A DNA stretch of 60,000 bases from Antedon mediterranea (Eukaryota; Echinodermata; Crinoidea; Comatulida; Antedonidae): contig NC_092676.1 in NCBI RefSeq assembly GCF_964355755.1, positions 20,258,288 to 20,318,287 on the forward strand, written 5' to 3'. The position numbers were made by a program, and so were the translations under genes. The first letter of the stretch is position 1, and the number at the start of each line of letters is the position of its first letter. The notes beneath the pieces are model-generated. The model had not been told where the DNA came from and made no database searches. It saw nothing but the letters and a program-made list of their open reading frames with translations. Positions 54,365 through 60,000 of this stretch are shown piece by piece.

Positions 54365-55450
54365 TAGTATAGATAGTGAAAAGTATTTAGTTGGGCACGA
54401 TCATGTTTGCGCCTCCTTCCGACAAACGAAAACGACATGTTTAGGCTATTTAATTTATAGTATATTGTGCAATGGTGATCTTGCCCACTCGTTGGCTTAA
54501 CGTTAATCTTGTTTATCAATAATATGACTAGTAGTAATGAGGATCATTAACGAATAATCTTGTTTAATCCCCTTAGATATATCTCCCTTTTATAGTAGAT
54601 AACTTTTCATTAAATGATTCCGGCCACAATATATTATATTAGTAAATTGTATTGAGTAGTTACCCCAACAAATCATGAACGCACTTATATTATAACAATG
54701 GTCTATCGCAAATTACGCAGTTTACGGTTGGCCTACTACTCGCGAAGCAGGATTATAATTTTAATCAATATCTGGCCTGATCCAAATCATTGATTGATTA
54801 ATTTAATCAGACTAAAGTAAAAGAGAGGGATTATTTAAAACAAATAGACTCTTCATTGACGGAAACAACAAATTGCTTGTTGTAGGCCTACACCAAAGGA
54901 GATTTTAGTTCCCAGGACGAACCGTGCAGTCATTTAAAACGACATTTCATTGTCATCGAAAAGGATGGTTCACCAGCACTTCAGAGGTTTCTTTCCTGAC
55001 ATCCATGAAGACATGCACTTACACTGGGAGATTGGGAAGTCCGTGGTAATTGAGCGCTGAATATTCTTGTAATCTCACTCACAGTCACACTCGATTATCA
55101 AACCATACAGAACTAAACCACTTGAAGCTATGCTGAACGGGTTGTAATAATATAGGTAGAACCCCTAGAGGACACCTTTGGGACCAACAAAGTACCCCTT
55201 AATAGAAGTGTTCCCTGGGCCGTCATGTTAAAACGTTTGCCAGAACGTTTCCTATTGTTAAACTTCTAACAGTTCATTTCAGAATAAATACCGGTAATTG
55301 AAAAGGAAACAATAGTTGAAGAAGACGAGATACATGATGACATGCTAAAATGATATTATAAAACCAAGGATAATGTTTATTTTAATATGCAAGAGTATCA
55401 CAAACAACCCTTGGGAAGTATTATTGGATTACGCGGCTGGCATGGGAGCA
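54365..55450. other. Noncoding region
   Basis: No gene recognised. A 40-codon open stretch near 54943-55059 (GFFPDIHEDMHLHWE) is noted but has no convincing acceptor. TAGGCCTA at 54883. Confidence 0.4.
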
Positions 55451-55451
55451 C

Positions 55452-56117
55452 GTACGTGTGACGTTTCATCTGTAGGCCTACTTATGTGACGTCAACTGTG
55501 TGTGTGTGTTTTCTTGTCTTCGTTGTCTCTTCTTCCGAGGAAGCGTCGTGCCTGGGTGTGACGTTTCATCTGTAGGCCTACTTATGTGACGTCAATTGTG
55601 TGTGTGTCTTCTTGTCTCTTCTGAGGAAGCGTCGTGTCTGTGTGACGTTTCATCTGTAGGCCTACTTATGTGACGTCAACTGTGTGTGTCTTCTTGTCTT
55701 CGTTGTCTCTTCTTCTGAGGAAGCGTCGTGCTTGTGTGACGTTTCATCTGTAGGCCTACTTATGTGACGTCAATTATGTGTGTGTCTTCTTGTCTTCGTT
55801 GTCTCTTCTTCCGAGGAAGCGTCGTGTCTGCGTGACGTTTCATCTGTAGGCCTACTTATGTGACGTCAACTGTGTGTGTGTGTGTGTGTCTTCTTGTCTC
55901 TTCTTCTGAGGAAGCGTCGTGCTTGTGTGACGTTTCATCTGTAGGCCTACTTATGTGACGTCAACTGTGTGTGTGTCTTCTTGTCTTCGTTGTCTCTTCT
56001 TCTGCTGAGGAAGCGTCGTGCTTGTGTGACGTTTCATCTGTAGGCCTACTTATGTGACGTCAACTGTGTGTGTGTCTTCTTGTTTTCGTTGTCTCTTCTT
56101 CCGAGGAAACGTCATGT
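55452..56117. repeat. 95-bp tandem repeat with TAGGCCTA and TGACGTCA, seven copies
   Basis: Each unit holds ACGTTTCATCTGTAGGCCTA, CTTATG, TGACGTCAA, a (TG)n run, TCTTCTTGTCTTCGTTGTC and TGAGGAAGCGTCGTG. TAGGCCTA starts at 55473, 55573, 55657, 55751, 55847, 55942 and 56041. Length changes come mainly from the (TG)n run and loss of the CTTCGTTGT part. TGACGTCA is the known full-site consensus for CREB/ATF proteins, so the array offers seven evenly spaced sites; any function is inference. Confidence 0.95.
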
Positions 56118-56130
56118 CTGCGGTTGTGTC

Positions 56131-56175
56131 GTCCGTCGGCCATTTACCGTTACCTGCGGTAAACGGCCGACGGAC
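56131..56175. repeat. Hairpin, 19-bp arms
   Basis: GTCCGTCGGCCATTTACCG at 56131-56149 pairs with CGGTAAACGGCCGACGGAC at 56157-56175 with one mismatch around a 7-base loop. It begins 14 bases past the end of the 95-bp array. Confidence 0.8.
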
Positions 56176-56179
56176 GTTT

Positions 56180-57085
56180 AACCATATTAAGTGTTGATGA
56201 CGCAGAACTTGTTTTGATTATTCATAACGCCCAAGTACCTACATAACCTTTAGGGCCCTGGATTGAGGGGATTGGAGAACTTACAGAAAATAAATGGATA
56301 ATGTCACCATAAAATCTCTATAGGTTTATGAGAAATGCTATTTCTAGTATAGAGAAATGTAAAATGTAAACCAACGTGGGTGAACACCTGTCAAGATATA
56401 GTAGCAATTACAGGTAGACTTTTGAGAATTCAACTTGGTGCTTATTCGCGAAGGGATGCTGTATTCGAGTAAAGTAGGTTAGGCGTGTGCGCGATACAAA
56501 TGGAAACTTTGACGCAAAGCCGTAAGATAATGACGCAATCGAAACGCAACAATGATGATCTTGCGTTGATTGAGAGAATGTGGGTTGTTGTAATTACAAT
56601 TTTAGTTTGATTTTCTAAATCCCAAGTACTCACAACTAACGGCGGAAATAATCATAGTTTCCCATAAATTTACATTTACTACACACTAGGGCATTCTATA
56701 TCAATTTTTGGATTAGACTTTTCTGGGAATTTTTACGGAATTATAATAAAAATGATTCATATTTTAATAATAGATCTGGACACCATCGGTCTTCTGTATG
56801 ACGTCAGAAGAAGTATTTGATTTGATCTTATTTAAATTGTATTTATTCAAAAACACCCCCAAGAAAGGAAAGAAAGAAATGTATACATAATACATGAAAA
56901 TCACAAACGTAAATAACAAAAAAGACAATCACAATTTACATACAAAATATTTAAAAAACATTTAAAACACCTTTGCTATATTTAAGTTTAAATCTGCAAT
57001 AAATGAAATTGTAATGCTTTTGCTGTGTAATTGTTCATTATTTTGCTAATTTATACTATTTAAAATTTAAACAAATTGGTTAATG
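56180..57085. other. AT-rich noncoding stretch
   Basis: Nothing recognised. Confidence 0.5.
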
Positions 57086-57089
57086 GCGC

Positions 57090-57340
57090 GACTGTTGGTA
57101 TAGACTAATCTAACACACTGTAAACCTTCACACTGAGATTAGTCTGAATAAGATCATAATATTTTTGTTAATTTAAAAATACATTTAAAAGTAAACAAAC
57201 ATTATATTTTCACCTTGACTGTTGGTTAATACTACACCAGACTAATTCAAGTCACTTTTCATCGTATAACTTCCGCACTTAGATTAGTCTGAAGAAGAAG
57301 ATCAAAATGTTTTTATTAAATTATTAATTATTATAACTCT
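57090..57340. repeat. Two-copy degenerate tandem repeat, about 127 bp
   Basis: GACTGTTGG starts at 57090 and 57217; both copies continue with AGACTAAT, an ACTT/CCTTC.CACT phrase, AGATTAGTCTGAA, AAGATCA and ATnTTTTTnTTAA. AGACTAATCT and AGATTAGTCT within a copy form an inverted pair. Confidence 0.6.
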
Positions 57341-57654
57341 TCAGTAAAACTAACACAAGGTATTTACCCGTAGGAAGTTTTTGAAAACCTTGACTTATGG
57401 ATGGATGTCCGTTACAAATATTTTATCTAATGCAAATTTGATCAGACGCGTTAGCAAGTTCACGGATATTTCTGTCAAGGGACACGCATACACAATTTAG
57501 CCGACAGATACATTTGAACCATAATGTTTACCATAACACGTGGAATACTGTACTCGCGTGTATGTTTTTTCAAGTGAAAATCGAGTAAGCCTTTATGCAG
57601 TATTCATCTAAAGAAAAATATTATCTATTATTATTTATTTTTTATGTTGACATA

Positions 57655-57733
57655 AAGTTTCGAGGTTTCGATCAATATACTTCAATCACCCTCATGAGTG
57701 AGAATTCTAAATTCTCCGCAAACCTTCAAACAA
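57655..57733. mobile_element. Remnant of a family F foldback element
   Basis: TTTCGATCAATATACTTCAATCACC, CTCATGAGTGAGAA and CTCCGCAAACCTT follow the order seen in 13268-13410, with the second hairpin arm mostly missing. Confidence 0.5.
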
Positions 57734-57734
57734 T

Positions 57735-59545
57735 ATGTATTTTTTCCCCATGGATAACCTATACTTCATATATAATAGGCGTGGGGGTCCCGGTGAGGAG
57801 GGAGGGCAGCCGGTGGAGTCTGAGAAAAGTTTACTAGAGTAAAAGTATTTTCCTTTATAACATTTACGTGAAGATTATTGTTGTCTATTTGGCTTTTATA
57901 GCGTACAATTTCAATCAGCTTATTTTTCATAATTCGTTTGCATGAATTCACTCACTTATTATCAAATCATCGCATCTATCATTTCTATCAAACCACCGTC
58001 CCAACTGACATGTTCATAATAATCATTTACGACTATCTGAGTGAAAGAAAAAGGAAAGAATTAGTAGGCAGGGAATTTTAAACGGGGGGAACGCTAAAAA
58101 TATTTAGATACTATTGTTAGTAAGTGTAACTTGTTTTTTTCATTTTTCACTGCAAAACCTTGGATTAGATAGCAAAACTAAATTTCATCTGTACATTTTC
58201 TTTCGATTATTGTAGCACTATTTTTAATTCACTAAATGTTTAACCATCAGTTGTCATTTGCTTGTTGCCCTTTCCCTGTAAATACCGATCATTCATTTAC
58301 CTTTTATTTTAACCTTTTTTTGTAACACATTTTTGCCCTTTTGCCATGTTTGTTTGTGTTCGTTGTTTTTCGTCTTCTGGTTCTTTAAAAAAAAAATCTA
58401 TATATATATATTTACAAATATTGTATTTTTTAATGCATCCTGTTATTTGCCTTTGGCTGTTGGATGTGAATGTGTATTTGTGAATTAAAGTGAATGATCT
58501 TTCAAAAATAGATAAAAAAAAAACTGTAGGCCTAGGGCTAGGCCTAGTTCATATAATTCCATTCAAACGGGAACCCATGCCTCTTTAAACATCTTTATTT
58601 CCGTAGGCCACATCCAGTGACATGTTCGTTATGGGGTAAAATTGCGTTGAAAAAAACACAAGATACATGTTGGAGGTTGGAGCACAATAGGTATGGACAT
58701 TTATTGAATATTCTGTATTATTAAATTGTTATTGCACACGAACGACGTTGATGGCAGTATCTACAAAATGTTTACACAGCAAACAAACAATTCTCTGTAC
58801 CAAGATAAAAATCAAATTAATAAAATAAATCCTAAATTAAAAGGACAGGTTATTCATCCATATTCTAGATAAATATCAACCTTTGAAAAAATGTTTTCAT
58901 TGGTATTAAAAATATTATAAAACTATAAATAATATAATTTATATTTTAGATAAATAACAGATTACAGTATAAAAATACTACACATAAGTAACCAAGTTAA
59001 AATTAGAAACAAAGTCCAAAATATTAAAGAAAAGAAAATTAATGTTTAAATAATAAATATCTATGATATCAAAGTAATCGTTTATAAATTAATTAAGTGA
59101 CCGCACAATTTGTTTTGTGCCTGTTAATTTATAATATATATTAGAAAACCACACTTTCTTGTCTTAAAGCCTCTGAAAATGAAAAAAAATATTGTCCAAT
59201 AATATAATTTCTAAAGTAAAAAATTGAAAATTAATATAAAATTTTCTTCACACAAACAAAAGCTCATTATCAAATCAAATGTAACAAGTAACAAAATTGT
59301 AAAAACTGTAATAAAACTGCAAAACTGTACAATAGCAAGTCTTTCTAGATATCTTGCTTTGAAACTGAAGATGTAAAAACAAATTCTTCACAATCATATA
59401 TTAATGACTGCAATTATTTCTATTTTTTTGGGGGGGGGAGGGGGGGGGGAATGCCACCTCATTTTACCTTTAATATGTGAATTTGTTAAGTACTTTTGTG
59501 TCTATTTCATTTATTGCTAGATTTAAACGAACACGACCATAGAAG
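57735..59545. other. AT-rich noncoding region
   Basis: No gene recognised. Contains a GC-richer scrap at 57778-57825, (TA)n at 58399-58410, a TAGGCCTAGGGCTAGGCCTAG word cluster at about 58528-58550 and a G run at 59430-59449. Confidence 0.4.
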
Positions 59546-59547
59546 TA

Positions 59548-59593
59548 GCTAGGCTAGGCTAGGCCCGGCCCGGCCCGGCTGTGCTAGGCTAGG
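59548..59593. repeat. 5-bp repeats: CTAGG and CCCGG
   Basis: AGCTAGGCTAGGCTAGGC is followed by CCGGCCCGGCCCGGC and then GTGCTAGGCTAGG, two related 5-bp runs that differ by A/T against C/G. Confidence 0.75.
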
Positions 59594-59764
59594 TGGCAGA
59601 TCCAGGAATTGTACAGGGGTATGTAGCTCTATGAATAAATTAATACATTTTTTTTCTGAATTGATGTGTAAAGTTGATAAAATAATAGAATAGGTAAACT
59701 GTTTCTATTCTGAAACATATATAAAGGTGGGATTAAAAGGAAATGGTGTGACTTATATTTTATA

Positions 59765-59940
59765 CCTGAAATGGGCTTATACCAGAAGATGGGCTTATAC
59801 CAGAAGATGGAATTATACCAGAAGATGGGCTTATACCAGAAGATGGGGTTATATCAGAAGATGGGATTGTACCTGAAGATGGGCTTATACCAGAAGATGG
59901 CCTTATACCTAAAGATGGGTTTATGCAGGAGAGGGAATTG
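59765..59940. repeat. 18-bp minisatellite, about 10 copies
   Basis: Unit GGGCTTATACCAGAAGAT with substitutions. Because 18 is a multiple of three, one frame on each strand stays open (YQKMGL on plus, SSGISP on minus). The plus frame begins inside the array and the minus frame only just outside it, so neither is called as a gene. Confidence 0.9.
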
Positions 59941-60000
59941 TACTTTAAAATTATAATAAATAGTTTTATTAACAAAGTTTATAAAACAAATTTATAAAAA

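Noticed and set aside
54943-55059. 40-codon open stretch containing GFFPDIHEDMHLHWE
   Set aside because: No convincing acceptor or donor, and the ATG is only 31 codons from the stop.
59760-59975. Repetitive frames on both strands over the 18-bp array
   Set aside because: The unit is divisible by three; one frame starts inside the array and the other at its edge, with no other support.

Overview
This is a piece of an animal nuclear genome. It is AT-rich, gene-poor and crowded with short non-autonomous transposons, tRNA-derived SINEs and tandem arrays. There are no bacterial-style operons, ribosome binding sites or densely packed reading frames. GT-AG splice signals, Pol III A/B-box heads and TTAA-flanked MITEs all point to a metazoan. 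The style of the repeats, including a strongly over-represented TAGGCCTA palindrome and terminal repeats of the kind TTAA-GCTTGGTTCCC, is what I associate with marine invertebrate deuterostomes, most likely an echinoderm. That placement is an impression: no marker gene in the window proves it.

Genes. The best-supported gene is on the minus strand: a two-coding-exon gene (CDS 8221 to 7129) for a 150-residue secreted precursor. It has a signal peptide, a cysteine pair, a dibasic SKR site that falls at the splice junction, and a 60-residue C-terminal peptide. A poly(A) signal lies at 6863-6873, and there is a possible 5' noncoding exon and promoter near 12.8-13.0 kb. I could not assign it to a family. 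Weaker exon candidates are at 41411-41534 (minus), 46304-46426 (plus, followed by a poly(A) signal) and 23000-23185 (plus). A TATA-like box plus splice donor at 272-551 may be the first exon of a plus-strand gene.

Layout. 0-7 kb: a GGCCTAG-rich patch, four MITE families and two SINEs. 7-13 kb: the peptide-precursor gene. 13-16 kb: a foldback element, a 16-bp minisatellite and an array of a short motif with an inverted partner. 16-24 kb: mostly plain AT-rich DNA with a few MITEs. 24.6-26.3 kb: a 32-bp satellite. 27.0 kb: an hAT-type element with a perfect 8-bp target duplication. 28-37 kb: MITEs, two SINEs (one split by a MITE) and AT-rich repeats. 39.0-40.5 kb: a 40-bp AGATCT/poly-C satellite with a recent duplication of about 0.5 kb. 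44 and 50 kb: two copies of one MITE family whose internal 21-bp unit has expanded into a satellite, the second with a 231-bp higher-order period. 51.5-52.5 kb: a 165-bp tandem repeat that looks like duplicated coding exons. 53.4-53.8 kb: three MITEs side by side. 55.5-56.1 kb: seven copies of a 95-bp unit, each with a TAGGCCTA and a CRE-like TGACGTCA. 59.8 kb: an 18-bp minisatellite.

The most notable themes are the peptide-precursor gene, the MITE that seeds satellites, at least five dissimilar MITE families sharing TTAA-type ends, and the decayed exon-like tandem array. Long open frames inside the tandem arrays are artefacts of units divisible by three, or of stop-free G/C-rich units, and are not annotated as genes.
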